Shown: positions 37,880-47,859 of the stretch, piece by piece
How positions within the stretch are numbered: the stretch's first letter is position 1
Layout of the letters: every line of letters starts with the position of its first letter
NCBI RefSeq assembly: GCF_025685415.1
Contig: NZ_JAGSYB010000001.1
Span: forward strand, 930,001-994,000
Origin: Terriglobus aquaticus
GTDB taxonomy: Bacteria > Acidobacteriota > Terriglobia > Terriglobales > Acidobacteriaceae
Length of the DNA stretch: 64,000 nt
Direction: 5' to 3'
Made by a program: the position numbers and the translations under genes
Notes under the pieces: model-generated
What the model was told of the DNA's origin: nothing
What the model saw: only the letters and a program-made list of their open reading frames with translations
Database searches by the model: none

Positions 37880-37935
37880 CTATCCATTGTAGGTGGACAG
37901 GCCGCCGGTGCGTTGCTCCCGGCTAAGATGAAGAG

Positions 37936-39048
37936 GTGCTGGAACGCCTACGCTGGAAGCGACTTGCCGATCACCTGCGCCGCAACGGAAGCGCCGCGCT
38001 GCTGGTGACGCATCTGCCAGACGTGCGCTATCTCTGCGGCTTCACCGGCTCCAGCGCTGCGCTTGCAATCGTTGTGGGGCCGCGGGGTCTGCGCGGCCGT
38101 TTGTTCACTGACGGTCGATACCGTGATCAGGCTGCGTCCGAAGTCACCGGCGCGTCTGTCACCATCACGCGTGGGAGCCCACTGCCCGCCGCTGCAAAGT
38201 GGCTCGCCGCCGCGGGTGCTGTGCGCTGCGACGTGGACGCTGCGCACACCTCGATCGCCGCGCAGAAGCAGATCGTCAAGATTTTGAAAGGGACACATAG
38301 CCCGTGCCGGCTGCGCGCCGTTGTGTCTCCGGTCGCCCGTTTGCGCGAGGTGAAGGACGACATTGAACAGGAGCGCCTGGCCGCGGCGGCGCGACTGGGC
38401 TGCGAGTTGTATGACGGCATGCTGACCTTCATCGAGCCCGGCATGACCGAGGTCGAGGTGGCAGCCGAGCTGGAGTACCGTGCCCGCAAAGCCGGTGCAG
38501 AGGGCATGAGCTTTGAGACGATCGTGGCCTCGGGAACTCGCTCAAGCATGCCGCATGCCCGCGCGACCGCAAACCGCATCGAAGCAGGTGCGTTGCTCAC
38601 GCTCGACTTCGGTATCATGCTCGATGGATATTGTTCCGACATGACAAGGACCCTGCAGGTAGGCCAGGGAACTTCGCGTGTTCGGCAGCGTCGGCAGCGC
38701 GAGGTGTTTGAAGCTGTGTTGGCGGCGCAGGAAGCAGCGGTCGCGTCCGTACGCCACGGTGTCACAGCCGAGGCGGTCGATACTGCGGCGCGAAACAGTT
38801 TGAAGGCGGCCGGCTTGGCGAAGTGGTTCACCCACTCCACCGGGCATGGCCTGGGGTTGGAGATCCACGAAGGTCCACGGATTGCGGCAAAGCAGACGGA
38901 GCCGCTGTGTGCCGGGATGGTGATCACAATTGAGCCGGGTGTGTATCTGACCGGTGAGTTTGGAGTCCGCATCGAAGATACGGTGCGGGTGACCGAAGAG
39001 GGTTGCGAGATTTTGACGCCGGCCTATAAGGGCTGGCTGGAGCTGTAG
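37936..39048 (+). CDS. pepP: Xaa-Pro aminopeptidase (M24B)
   Basis: Dinuclear-metal peptidase removing the N-terminal residue before proline. The 370-residue protein starts at a GTG. The N-terminal creatinase-like domain (to about 125) includes RYLCGFTGSSA. The C-terminal pita-bread domain has the expected metal ligands: LTLDFGIMLDGYCSDMTRT (two Asp), THSTGHGLGLEIHEGP (His), ITIEPGVYL (Glu) and GVRIEDTVRV (Glu). It is followed by accB after a 12-bp gap, the usual peptidase-accB-accC order seen in many bacteria, so the three are probably one operon. The symbol is by family; PepQ-type specificity is also possible. Confidence 0.9.
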   Translation: MLERLRWKRLADHLRRNGSAALLVTHLPDVRYLCGFTGSSAALAIVVGPRGLRGRLFTDGRYRDQAASEVTGASVTITRGSPLPAAAKWLAAAGAVRCDVDAAHTSIAAQKQIVKILKGTHSPCRLRAVVSPVARLREVKDDIEQERLAAAARLGCELYDGMLTFIEPGMTEVEVAAELEYRARKAGAEGMSFETIVASGTRSSMPHARATANRIEAGALLTLDFGIMLDGYCSDMTRTLQVGQGTSRVRQRRQREVFEAVLAAQEAAVASVRHGVTAEAVDTAARNSLKAAGLAKWFTHSTGHGLGLEIHEGPRIAAKQTEPLCAGMVITIEPGVYLTGEFGVRIEDTVRVTEEGCEILTPAYKGWLEL

Positions 39049-39060
39049 CAAAGGACAGAG

Positions 39061-39567
39061 ATGGCAGACATGAACATGCTGGAACTGCGGGAACTGGTTC
39101 AGTTCCTGAAGGAAAGCGGAATCGCTGAGTTCGAACTGGATCGCGAAGACCAGCACGTACGACTGAAGTTTGAGAGCGCGTTTTCACAGCCTGCCGCAGC
39201 GCCCGCGGTGACGTATGCGATGCCCGCACCGGCACACCTGCCGGGCACGCCAGCGCCTGCAGTCGCGGCGCACGCAGCAGCACCAGCGGCGGCTCCCACC
39301 ACACCGCCGGCGGTAGAGGAAGACACCGCTCACGTGGTCAAATCGCCGATCGTTGGCACCTTCTACGAAAGCTCAGCGCCAGGTGCGCAGCCCTTCATCA
39401 AGGTCGGCGACACGGTCGAGGTTGGCCAGGTGCTTTGCATCGTGGAAGCGATGAAGCTGATGAACGAGATCGAAAGCGATGTGGCCGGCGAGGTCGTCCG
39501 CATCATCGCGAAGAACGGCAGTGCCGTGGAGTACGGTCAACCCCTGTTCGCCGTCAAGGCGCGGTAG
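39061..39567 (+). CDS. accB: Biotin carboxyl carrier protein of acetyl-CoA carboxylase
   Basis: Carries biotin between the carboxylase and transferase active sites in the first step of fatty-acid synthesis. The 168-residue protein has an N-terminal helical region (LELRELVQFLKESGIAEFEL), an Ala/Pro-rich mobile linker (44-85), and a C-terminal biotinyl domain with K132 in CIVEAMKLMNEI. AAGGA lies 5 bp before the ATG. accC follows 9 bp later. Confidence 0.98.
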   Translation: MADMNMLELRELVQFLKESGIAEFELDREDQHVRLKFESAFSQPAAAPAVTYAMPAPAHLPGTPAPAVAAHAAAPAAAPTTPPAVEEDTAHVVKSPIVGTFYESSAPGAQPFIKVGDTVEVGQVLCIVEAMKLMNEIESDVAGEVVRIIAKNGSAVEYGQPLFAVKAR

Positions 39568-39576
39568 GTCCAGCGC

Positions 39577-40956
39577 ATGTTCAAGAAAGTCCTGATCGCC
39601 AACCGTGGCGAGATCGCTCTGCGAGTCATCTCCGCCTGCCAGGAACTCGGCATCAAGACGGTCGCCGTGTACTCGGAGGCAGACCGCAACAGCCTGCACG
39701 TTCGTTTCGCCGACGAAGCCATCTGCATCGGTCCGCCGCGTTCCGCAGAGAGCTACCTGAACGTTCCAGCCGTCATCAGCGCGGCTGAGATCACCGACGT
39801 CGACGCAATCCACCCCGGCTACGGCCTGCTCAGCGAGAATGCCAACTTCGCCGAAGTGTGCCGTGCATCAAACATCAAGTTCATCGGACCTCGCCCTGAA
39901 GTCACGCGCATGATGGGTGAGAAGTCCACCGCGCGTCAGACCATGAAGGCCGCCCAGGTGCCAATCCTGCCCGGCTCCGACGGCGTGATCGGTTCCGTTG
40001 AAGAAGCGCTAGCATGGGCAGACACCGTTCGGTACCCCGTCATTCTCAAGGCGGTTGCCGGCGGTGGAGGACGCGGCATGCGCATCGTGCGGTCTGCCGA
40101 TGAACTGCCCGGCCTGTACAACCAGGCCTCGCAGGAAGCGCTCAACGCCTTCGGCAACGGCGACCTCTACATGGAGAAGTTCATTGAGCGCCCACGCCAC
40201 ATCGAGTTCCAGGTGCTGGCCGATGAGCATGGCAACGTGATGTCGCTGGGCGAGCGCGAGTGCTCCATCCAGCGCCGCCACCAGAAGCTGATCGAAGAAG
40301 CTCCATCACTCCAGATCACGCCGGAAACACGCGCCCGCCTGGGCGGTGTCATCGAACGGTCCTTGCGCGAGATCGGCTACTGGAATGCCGGCACCATCGA
40401 GTTCCTCATGGACGAGGACGGCGAGATCTACTTCATCGAGATGAACACCCGCATCCAGGTGGAGCATCCGGTGACAGAGTTCATCACGGGCGTCGACCTG
40501 GTAAAGGCGCAGCTTCGCATCGCCAGCGGTGAAAAGCTCAGCAGCATCGTTCCGGAGCGTCCGGTCATTCGCGGACACGCTATCGAGTGCCGCATCAACG
40601 CCGAGCACCCAGAGAAGTTCACCCCATCGGCCGGCAAGATCACGGCGTTCAACCTGCCGGGTGGCAACGGTGTGCGCGTCGACACGGCGCAGTACAGCGA
40701 AGGCGTGGTGCCGCCCTACTACGACAGCATGATCGCCAAGGTCATCTGCCACGGCAAGGACCGCGAAGAGGCGATGAACCGCATGCAGCGTGCCTTGTCG
40801 CAGTTCGTGGTCGAAGGCATTTACACCACGGTGCCGCTGCAGCAGAAGATCTTCGCCGATCCGGACTTCCGTCGCGGCGACTTCGACACGAAGTTCATGG
40901 AGCGCTTCCTTGAAGCCGAAGCGAAGCGCAAGGCCGAAGCGGCGGAGAAGCTCTAA
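39577..40956 (+). CDS. accC: Biotin carboxylase subunit of acetyl-CoA carboxylase
   Basis: ATP-dependent carboxylation of AccB-bound biotin. The 459-residue ATP-grasp enzyme is near the standard length: N-terminal [32 protein letters not shown], the glycine-rich loop [43 protein letters not shown] (metal Glu and catalytic Arg) and [11 protein letters not shown]. Together with accB it forms the BC-BCCP half; the carboxyltransferase genes are not in the window. Confidence 0.98.
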   Translation: MFKKVLIANRGEIALRVISACQELGIKTVAVYSEADRNSLHVRFADEAICIGPPRSAESYLNVPAVISAAEITDVDAIHPGYGLLSENANFAEVCRASNIKFIGPRPEVTRMMGEKSTARQTMKAAQVPILPGSDGVIGSVEEALAWADTVRYPVILKAVAGGGGRGMRIVRSADELPGLYNQASQEALNAFGNGDLYMEKFIERPRHIEFQVLADEHGNVMSLGERECSIQRRHQKLIEEAPSLQITPETRARLGGVIERSLREIGYWNAGTIEFLMDEDGEIYFIEMNTRIQVEHPVTEFITGVDLVKAQLRIASGEKLSSIVPERPVIRGHAIECRINAEHPEKFTPSAGKITAFNLPGGNGVRVDTAQYSEGVVPPYYDSMIAKVICHGKDREEAMNRMQRALSQFVVEGIYTTVPLQQKIFADPDFRRGDFDTKFMERFLEAEAKRKAEAAEKL

Positions 40957-41021
40957 CGCGTTTGCTTGCGCCGTTGCGCGGTCCAGTCGATCGCGCCCGC
41001 AAGCATCCTGAGTCAGGCCCA

Positions 41022-41714
41022 ATGAGCCCGCACGATCTCACCACAATTCGGACGCGCTTTGCCCGCGCCATCGCGGCGCACGAACCATCGCTGCGCTTGT
41101 ACGCCATCCTTGATCGAGAGACCTGCGCGCGACGCAATCTCGACATTCGCGACGTCGCCGTTGCCTGGCTTGGCGCCGGCGTTCGTCTCGTTCAGTACCG
41201 GGACAAGCTCGCAGGTGACGACGATCTGCTTCGAAACGCCCGCGACCTTCGCGCGATCTTCCCACGCGACGAGGCCTTTCTCATCCTGAACGACCGTCCC
41301 GATCTGGTCGAAGCGTGCGACTTCGATGGGGCGCACATCGGGCAAACCGATCAGGAGGTGCAGCAGGCACGCGATCTGCTCGGACCGCAACGCCTGCTCG
41401 GTGTCTCCACGCACTCCGCCGACCAAGCTCTGCTGCAACGAAACAGCGATGTGGATTATGTCGCCATTGGTCCGGTCTTTGCGACGTCCACCAAGGCCGA
41501 CGCTGATCCCGTGGTTGGCCTCTGCGGCGTTCAAGCCGCCCGTGCCGTGATGCCTGGCCCACTTGTCGCCATCGGCGGCATCGGTTTGGGGGATGCCCGC
41601 GCGGTTGAGATGGCTGGCGCAGATTCGGTCGCTGTCATCTCGGCGCTGCTGCCCGGCAGCGACCTGGACGGCGTCACCGGCAGAGCGCAAGACTTTCTCG
41701 CTCGTTTGAAGTAA
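41022..41714 (+). CDS. thiE: Thiamine-phosphate synthase
   Basis: Joins hydroxymethylpyrimidine diphosphate and thiazole phosphate to thiamine phosphate. The 230-residue TIM barrel has LRLYAILDRETC at the first strand, VRLVQYRDK, FLILNDRPDLV, GAHIGQTDQ, LLGVSTHSADQA, VDYVAIGPVFATSTK and VAIGGIGLGDA, all family positions. VQYRDK stands where most enzymes have QLRxK, a tolerable change. The start at 41022 is chosen over 40962 because the family fold begins shortly after. It follows accC by 65 bp; I see no TPP riboswitch upstream. Confidence 0.92.
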   Translation: MSPHDLTTIRTRFARAIAAHEPSLRLYAILDRETCARRNLDIRDVAVAWLGAGVRLVQYRDKLAGDDDLLRNARDLRAIFPRDEAFLILNDRPDLVEACDFDGAHIGQTDQEVQQARDLLGPQRLLGVSTHSADQALLQRNSDVDYVAIGPVFATSTKADADPVVGLCGVQAARAVMPGPLVAIGGIGLGDARAVEMAGADSVAVISALLPGSDLDGVTGRAQDFLARLK

Positions 41715-41727
41715 AACCAACCTACAC

Positions 41728-43281
41728 GTGGTTACCTCTCCGCAAAGCAGTGCCTCGGCTGATACCGCTCCCAGCCAGCACCTCGTCAAGGGCCTTGGCC
41801 TGTTTTCCGCCACGGCGATCGTTGCAGGCTCCATGGTTGGGTCGGGCATCTTCATCGTCTCTTCCGACATGGCCCGAGTGGTCAACTCCCCGGCACTGCT
41901 GATTGCTGCCTGGCTGCTGACTGCTGTGATGACCCTGATCGGCGCCCTCAGCTATGGCGAGCTGGCGGCCATGATGCCCAAGGCGGGCGGGCAATATGTC
42001 TACTTGCGCGAAGGCCTCGGTCCGCTGTGGGGCTTCCTCTATGGCTGGACACTCTTCCTCGTCATCCAGACTGGAACGATTGCCGCGGTGGCCGTTGCGT
42101 TCTCCAAATTTCTGGGTGTGTTTTTCCCGTCCATCTCCACCAAGGCTTGGCTCTGGCACGGAGGTCATGTCCCCGCGCTGCACGTCGGCCCCATGGTGCT
42201 GGGCAACATGGATTTCGGCCTCTCCACCGCCAACCTGGTTTCGATCCTGCTGCTCGCCTTGTTGACCGCGCTGAACAGCATTGGTGTCCGGCTGGGAGCG
42301 TTGATCCAGAACATCTTCACTTCGGCCAAGTTGCTGGCGCTCGGATTTGTCGTGCTGTTCGGCCTCTTTGCTCGCAACGCGAGTGCGATCGCAGCCAACT
42401 TTGCTAACGGCAACTTTTGGCATGGCGCCAGCTGGTCCACGCTGCACCCAGTCACTGTAGGCGAGGGCGGCCCCGCCGCAATGGTTGGCATCCTTACCGT
42501 CATCGCGGTGGTCCAGGTGGGATCGCTGTTCTCGTCCGACGCGTGGAACAACGTGACCTTCACCGCGGGTGAGATTGAGAACCCGCGCCGCAACCTGCCG
42601 CTCTCGCTCGCGATTGGCACCGGCATCGTGCTCCTGCTGTACATTGCCGTGAACTTCATCTATCTCGCGGTATTGCCGCTGCACGGCGATCCGAATGCTT
42701 CAACCATTCTCGGCCGCGGCATCCAGTTTGCCAGCGAAGATCGCGTGGCCACCGCGGTCATGGAGCAGGCCTTCGCCGGATACGGGGCCCGCATCATGGC
42801 GCTCGTCATTCTGATATCCACCCTTGGTTGTGTGAACGGCATGGTGCTTGCCGGCGCGCGCGTGTACTACGCCATGAGTGCGGATGGCCTGTTCTTCAAG
42901 GCAGCAGGCAGGCTCAGTAGATCCCAGGTTCCCGTCACCAGCCTCTGGGTGCAGTTCGCCTGGACCGCGCTGCTGTGCCTCTCCGGGTCTTACGGTCAAC
43001 TGCTGGACTACGTCATCTTCGCAGTACTGGTCTTTTACGTGCTCACTCTGGTCGCACTGTTCCGCCTGCGCCGTACTCGCCCGGATGCGCCGCGACCGTA
43101 CCGTGCAATCGGCTATCCGGTGCTACCCGCCCTGTACATCGTTCTCGCTCTGTTCATCTGTGTTGTACTCTTGCGATACAAACCCCAGTACACCTGGCCC
43201 GGTCTCATGATCGTGCTGCTTGGATTGCCGGTTTATTTCTTCTGGCGCACCAGAAGTCGCGCCAACCTTTCAGATCTGTAG
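41728..43281 (+). CDS. APC-superfamily amino-acid permease (first of two)
   Basis: A twelve-helix transporter of 517 residues starting at a GTG 13 bp after thiE. Helix 1 carries ATAIVAGSMVGSGIF, the unwound substrate-binding motif of APC permeases, and ALSYGELAAMMPKAGGQYVYL matches the conserved helix 2-3 segment. The later loop WNNVTFTAGEIENPRRNLP is the LAT/YfnA-type signature. Transport of neutral or cationic amino acids is likely, but the substrate is not determinable. It is followed by a second, only distantly similar permease. Confidence 0.88.
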   Translation: MVTSPQSSASADTAPSQHLVKGLGLFSATAIVAGSMVGSGIFIVSSDMARVVNSPALLIAAWLLTAVMTLIGALSYGELAAMMPKAGGQYVYLREGLGPLWGFLYGWTLFLVIQTGTIAAVAVAFSKFLGVFFPSISTKAWLWHGGHVPALHVGPMVLGNMDFGLSTANLVSILLLALLTALNSIGVRLGALIQNIFTSAKLLALGFVVLFGLFARNASAIAANFANGNFWHGASWSTLHPVTVGEGGPAAMVGILTVIAVVQVGSLFSSDAWNNVTFTAGEIENPRRNLPLSLAIGTGIVLLLYIAVNFIYLAVLPLHGDPNASTILGRGIQFASEDRVATAVMEQAFAGYGARIMALVILISTLGCVNGMVLAGARVYYAMSADGLFFKAAGRLSRSQVPVTSLWVQFAWTALLCLSGSYGQLLDYVIFAVLVFYVLTLVALFRLRRTRPDAPRPYRAIGYPVLPALYIVLALFICVVLLRYKPQYTWPGLMIVLLGLPVYFFWRTRSRANLSDL

Positions 43282-43321
43282 CAGCAGTCTGCACCACCCT
43301 TCGGAGGAGCACTCTACCGCG

Positions 43322-44929
43322 ATGCCCAATATTTTCGCCCGCAAGTCCATGACGGCGCTGCTCTCGGAGGCCCACGAAGAGGGATCTCACACGCTGCAGC
43401 GAACGCTGGGCCCGTTTCAACTGACCGCGCTCGGCATCGGAGCGGTCATCGGCGCCGGCATCTTTGTGCTGGCCGGTCTGGGCGCGCACTACGCCGGCCC
43501 GGGCCTCATGCTGTCGTTTGTGCTCAGCGGCCTTGGCTGTGCGTTTGCCGGCCTTTGCTACGCGGAGTTCGCCGCCATGATCCCGCTGGCGGGCTCGGCT
43601 TACACCTACGCCTATGCGACGCTGGGCGAGCTGATCGCCTGGATCATCGGCTGGGACCTGACGCTGGAATACGCCATGGGCGCCAGCACCGTCAGTTCCG
43701 GCTGGTCCAATCACTTCATCGAGCTGATGGAGATCTTCCACATCCGCTTTCCCCTGTGGCTCGCTTACGACCATTGGACGGGGCTGGGTGTCGCGCTCGA
43801 TCAGGTAGCACGTTCGGTGCTGAGTGTGCAGTTCTCATCGCTCGCCGTTGGATCGCAGGAGTACATCGCGAAACTCGGCGCACTGAAGGCAGCCCCCACC
43901 GCAGACATGCTGACGCGTGCGCACCAGGTGCTCGGCGCACCCACGATTGCCGGCCACGAGATCGGCATTAACCTGCCGGCATTTCTCATCGCGCTCGTCG
44001 TCACCACCATCCTCGCCATCGGCATCAAGGAGAGTGCGAAGTTCAACGCAACCATCGTTGTGATCAAGGTTGCGGTGGTGCTCTTCGTGCTGGGCCTGGG
44101 TGCTCACTACGTGAGCGCGGCGAACTGGGGCCACGATTGGCACACCTTTGCGCCTTACGGCTTCGGCGGCATCGGTGCCGGCGCCGCGTACATCTTCTTC
44201 GCGTACATCGGCTTCGACGCGGTTTCCACTACGGCGCAGGAAGCCAAGAACCCGCAGCGCGATCTGCCCATCGGCATCATCGCCTCGCTTCTGGTCTGTA
44301 CGCTGCTCTACATCGGCGTGGCGGCCGTGCTCACCGGCATGGTGCCCTGGGCGCAGGTCAACATCGAGGCGCCGATTGCACGAGCCTTTCTCGACCGCAA
44401 CCTGGTCTGGGCAAGCGACATCATCACGCTGGGAGCGCTTGCTGGCCTGACCTCCGTGATGCTGGTGATGCTGCTGGGGCAGACCCGCGTGCTCTACGCC
44501 ATGGCGAACGACGGGCTGCTGCCGAAGCGGTTCTTTGCTGAAATCCACCCGCGCTTCCGCACGCCCTTCCGGAACACGTTCCTGGTGGGTACGCTGGCCG
44601 GCGTCGTCGGCGCTCTCACGCCCATCGATGACATCGGCAAGATGGTGAATATCGGCACCCTGCTGGCCTTCGTCATCGTTTGCATCGCCATCGTGATCCT
44701 GCGCCGGACGGAGCCGGACCGGGTACGTCCGTTCCGCACACCACTAGTTCCACTGGTGCCCATCCTCGGCGTGGTATTCAACGGCTACATGATGATCAAG
44801 TTGGGCTGGTTGAACTGGGCGCGTCTGATCATCTGGCTCGTCATCGGCCTGGTGGTCTACTTCTCATACGGCCGTCGTCACAGCGTGGTGCAGAAGCGGG
44901 CCGCTGGCCTGTTGCCGGCACTGGACTAG
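43322..44929 (+). CDS. APC-superfamily cationic amino-acid transporter-like permease
   Basis: A 535-residue permease from the ATG at 43322 (GGAGGAG about 13 bp upstream); an earlier in-frame start overlapping the previous gene is rejected. The N-terminal stretch SHTLQRTLGPFQLTALGIGA and IGAGIFVLAG are typical of CAT-type transporters, as is FIGFDAVSTTAQEAKNPQRDLPIG in helix 8 (here YIGFDAVSTTAQEAKNPQRD). About 13 hydrophobic helices are visible. With the preceding permease it forms a tandem pair, possibly for different amino acids. A bidirectional terminator follows. Confidence 0.9.
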   Translation: MPNIFARKSMTALLSEAHEEGSHTLQRTLGPFQLTALGIGAVIGAGIFVLAGLGAHYAGPGLMLSFVLSGLGCAFAGLCYAEFAAMIPLAGSAYTYAYATLGELIAWIIGWDLTLEYAMGASTVSSGWSNHFIELMEIFHIRFPLWLAYDHWTGLGVALDQVARSVLSVQFSSLAVGSQEYIAKLGALKAAPTADMLTRAHQVLGAPTIAGHEIGINLPAFLIALVVTTILAIGIKESAKFNATIVVIKVAVVLFVLGLGAHYVSAANWGHDWHTFAPYGFGGIGAGAAYIFFAYIGFDAVSTTAQEAKNPQRDLPIGIIASLLVCTLLYIGVAAVLTGMVPWAQVNIEAPIARAFLDRNLVWASDIITLGALAGLTSVMLVMLLGQTRVLYAMANDGLLPKRFFAEIHPRFRTPFRNTFLVGTLAGVVGALTPIDDIGKMVNIGTLLAFVIVCIAIVILRRTEPDRVRPFRTPLVPLVPILGVVFNGYMMIKLGWLNWARLIIWLVIGLVVYFSYGRRHSVVQKRAAGLLPALD

Positions 44930-44962
44930 CGCGGCACTGAATCGCTACGAGTCGAAATTCAG

Positions 44963-44989
44963 AGAGGCGGTCCTTTTAGGGCCGCCTCT
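44963..44989. terminator. Bidirectional intrinsic terminator
   Basis: AGAGGCGG (44963-44970) pairs with CCGCCTCT (44982-44989) across an 11-base loop, followed by TTCTCGCTT on the plus strand. It sits between the convergent permease and the large secreted-protein gene, overlapping the latter's TAA stop. Confidence 0.7.
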
Positions 44990-47720
44990 TCTCGCTTGTG
45001 GGGATACTCTGGCCGATGGCCGTCGATCGTGTTGCCGTCTCCAGCGTTACCGAGGCGGCGTGTTCTGGATCATCGCGAAGTCGCAGGTACAGCGTATGTC
45101 CGTCCGCCGGTCGCGGCACCCGCAGCGTATCGGCGGCGAAGCCTTCCGGCACTTCGATCGCTTTGCTGAAGCTCGCATCGGACGAGATGGATGCAATCAG
45201 GAAAAGGTTCGCACCGGTGAGAACGCAAGGCGTTTCAGGAGCGAACGTGCTGCCCTCCTGCGACTGAGAGGCAGCAGTCGTTGCAGGCGCGGCGCTCGCT
45301 CCATGAGCCGGATGAGCAGGGCAGGTTACCTGCTGAACCGTGGGCGTCCGCACCAGGGTGCCGAGAGGCTGCCAATCCGACGCTGTTTCCGCTGTGACCA
45401 CTCGGAACTGCAGCGGACCAAACGCGGAGGCACCAAACGCTTTCTCCGGATTGAGAAACGCCAGCGCGGTGCGGCTATCCTGCAGCACAACCGAACCGTC
45501 TGCAAGGGTCAACTCCGTATGCAGCGTCCCGTCGACTGTTCCGACCTCAACCTTCTCAGAGCGGCTGAACTTTGAGGGTGACCCGGCGCGCAGCGCCACC
45601 GTCACCTTGCTGTGCAGTGGCAGCGCATCAACATCGTTCAATGCTAGCGGCAGACCTGTATCGCCCGGCAGTTCTGTCGCGGTCCGGTTCAGAACCGTCA
45701 CAGACGGCCGCGCCGCATCCACCACATAGCCGGTCGTAAGAACCCTGCCGTCCCGCAGCGTAAGCGTTGCCGGGCCGTGATCGCCAGCTTTGAAGTTGCG
45801 CTTCGGCTTGCTCTTCGGATCCTGCGTGTCCGGCTGCAGGTTGAGACGCAGGCTTGTGCCATCGCCGTTCGGCTCTGCCGGTTGCAGCGCATTGCCTTCC
45901 ATCGTGCCGCCCTGCACCTCTTGCAATCCCGTGCCCGTTAGCGTGCCGAACGTGTCGCCCGCATGCAGGCGCAGCTCCCGCAGCCGTGTCACGTCCGAGT
46001 ACGCGGTCACCTGCACTCTTTGCATCGGAGCATTGCCATACTGTTTGATCTGCAGCGTGATACCGCCCGGCGCGGCATGTTCCAGGGGCAACACGACGTC
46101 CAGCGCATTGGGCGTGCCGTCGCGCTCCGCGTGCCAGTCCAGCCGCCGTGTGCCGCCGTCGTTCTGCACCAGCACCTGCTCGGTACACCCCGTGCCCGTT
46201 GACCGCAGAACCAGCGTGTTGGTGCGTCCTGCAAACAGCTCCGTTCGCGGCGCTGCGGTCCAGTCAGTTCCGACACGCTGCTGCAAGGGAACTGTCAAAC
46301 CTACAAACGGATCGAAGCCCCAATAGCCACGGATTGTGCCATTGATCGTGATAGGATCGTCCGCCGATCCGCTGTGCGCAGCCGCATGCATCGCGCCAAG
46401 GCCAGGGGTACTTGCCGGTCCGCCCTGATGCTCGAGCGCAGGCCGGCTTGCAGGCACCGACGAAGTGGCAGGCGACGCTCCCTGCGCATCCCGCGCGGGC
46501 GGAGCAGCGGTGGCCAGTGGTTTGCGCTCGTCTGCGCCGGCAACCACCAGGCCGCCTTCAAACGCATCCGGAATCAACGGCAAATCGGTTCGGCCGTCGG
46601 GCCCCGGCTGGTCCAGGTGCAGCACCAGATCATGCGCAAAGCCCGTCGCGAACACGAGCGGCGCGCCGTTCAACGGAAGCACCATCCGGGTCTGCAGCAG
46701 GCACGACACGTGACCCGGGTCCTGCGGCTGCAGTGGCGGCGGTACAGCCTTCTGAATAGCTGGCAGCGCGATCACAATCACGGACTTCGGATCGTGGAAC
46801 GACGGCGCCGCATTCAGCCGCAGGTTCAGGGCATCCTCATTCGGGAAGGCGATCGCAGGAATGTACTGGAAGTGCGCTGTGTGAAGGCCGGTCATCAGGC
46901 GCACCAGGTCCAGCACCGTCCCCACGTACGCGCTGTAGGCGGCCGCGCCGGTGTTTGCAACCATGGGCGTACCCTGAACGGCGCCAATCAGGTTCGACGT
47001 GTCGCCATTCGTGATCATCTGCGCCAGGGTCTGTCCGTGGCCGTCGTCCAGCAGCAGCGAGGTCCCGCTCTGCCGAAGGCAGCTGAGTTGTTCATCGGCA
47101 GGCCGCTTGAAGCACTCATCGTTCGGCTTCAGGTTCAGCGTCGCCGCCAGCTTGCGAGAGTGGTCAAGCAGGTCGGCCGGCGAGTTGGGCCGGACCCGCT
47201 GCAGCGCCTGCACGTACCGCTCAATGCGCGACTGCTCAAAGCTGGCCTCGTTCAGGTCCTGCGAGGCGCGAACAAAGGTCCCCGGGCGGCCCTGCACGGC
47301 ATTGCGCAGGGTGGAGAAGTCACCGCCCGTCTCCGGTGCGATAAACATCAGGGCCTGCTCGGCCTCGGGTGGAACCGTGACCGTCGCTCCTTCAGCCCGC
47401 GTCTTCTTGTTCCACGTCTCGATGCGCGTGAACCACTTGTCCGGGGGCGGATTCGTCGTCCCACGCAGAAACGCAACGACGAGCAGCAGATGAACGGACT
47501 GCGAGGGAGGCAGGTCCGCGTGCACCTGCAGCTTGTCTCCCGGCTGCAGGTTGGGGACGGAAGCGATCGGCAAAGACCGATCCCCACGCGTCACGTGCAC
47601 GTCGATTTTGGGTCCCAGCAAGTCGAAGCGGCCCTGCTGCGCGGAGGCGGAAAGCGCGCCCAGCGCTGCGAGTGCCAACCCCGCTCCCGCGAGCCTGCTT
47701 GTACGCGATCCTACGAACAT
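44976..47720 (-). CDS. Large secreted protein of unknown function
   Basis: A 914-residue exported protein. The ATG at 47720 gives a textbook signal peptide (GAGLALAALGALSASAQQ); an ATG at 47759 and the longest frame to 47930 only add basic N-terminal sequence, and no start has a well-spaced SD. The mature part begins with a beta-rich domain (IDVHVTRGDRSLPIASVPNL), then an alpha/beta region to about residue 420 that could hold a metal-free hydrolase-like or VWA-like fold but shows no motif I can name, a Ala/Pro-rich spacer (about 430-480), and a long beta-sandwich C-terminal half (PITINGTIRGYWGFDPFVG onwards). No catalytic motif, lipobox or sorting signal is evident. It is downstream of the MacA/ATPase pair on the same strand. 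Confidence 0.75.
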   Translation of the reverse strand: MFVGSRTSRLAGAGLALAALGALSASAQQGRFDLLGPKIDVHVTRGDRSLPIASVPNLQPGDKLQVHADLPPSQSVHLLLVVAFLRGTTNPPPDKWFTRIETWNKKTRAEGATVTVPPEAEQALMFIAPETGGDFSTLRNAVQGRPGTFVRASQDLNEASFEQSRIERYVQALQRVRPNSPADLLDHSRKLAATLNLKPNDECFKRPADEQLSCLRQSGTSLLLDDGHGQTLAQMITNGDTSNLIGAVQGTPMVANTGAAAYSAYVGTVLDLVRLMTGLHTAHFQYIPAIAFPNEDALNLRLNAAPSFHDPKSVIVIALPAIQKAVPPPLQPQDPGHVSCLLQTRMVLPLNGAPLVFATGFAHDLVLHLDQPGPDGRTDLPLIPDAFEGGLVVAGADERKPLATAAPPARDAQGASPATSSVPASRPALEHQGGPASTPGLGAMHAAAHSGSADDPITINGTIRGYWGFDPFVGLTVPLQQRVGTDWTAAPRTELFAGRTNTLVLRSTGTGCTEQVLVQNDGGTRRLDWHAERDGTPNALDVVLPLEHAAPGGITLQIKQYGNAPMQRVQVTAYSDVTRLRELRLHAGDTFGTLTGTGLQEVQGGTMEGNALQPAEPNGDGTSLRLNLQPDTQDPKSKPKRNFKAGDHGPATLTLRDGRVLTTGYVVDAARPSVTVLNRTATELPGDTGLPLALNDVDALPLHSKVTVALRAGSPSKFSRSEKVEVGTVDGTLHTELTLADGSVVLQDSRTALAFLNPEKAFGASAFGPLQFRVVTAETASDWQPLGTLVRTPTVQQVTCPAHPAHGASAAPATTAASQSQEGSTFAPETPCVLTGANLFLIASISSDASFSKAIEVPEGFAADTLRVPRPADGHTLYLRLRDDPEHAASVTLETATRSTAIGQSIPTSEKRRP

Positions 47721-47859
47721 GCTCCCTGTTAGACGACGCGTTTCCCGCGTGCGTCGCATTGGTTTGGCAGGGAAGCGGTGGCTCGGCAGACACGTGCCAC
47801 TGGTCACGACATTTCGTGGCAGACGGATGCGTTGCGGAACAGCGCGTTCGTCAGCAGCT

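Noticed and set aside
40957-41021. TPP riboswitch upstream of thiE
   Set aside because: Only 65 bp separate accC and thiE, too short, and none of the conserved riboswitch helices is visible.
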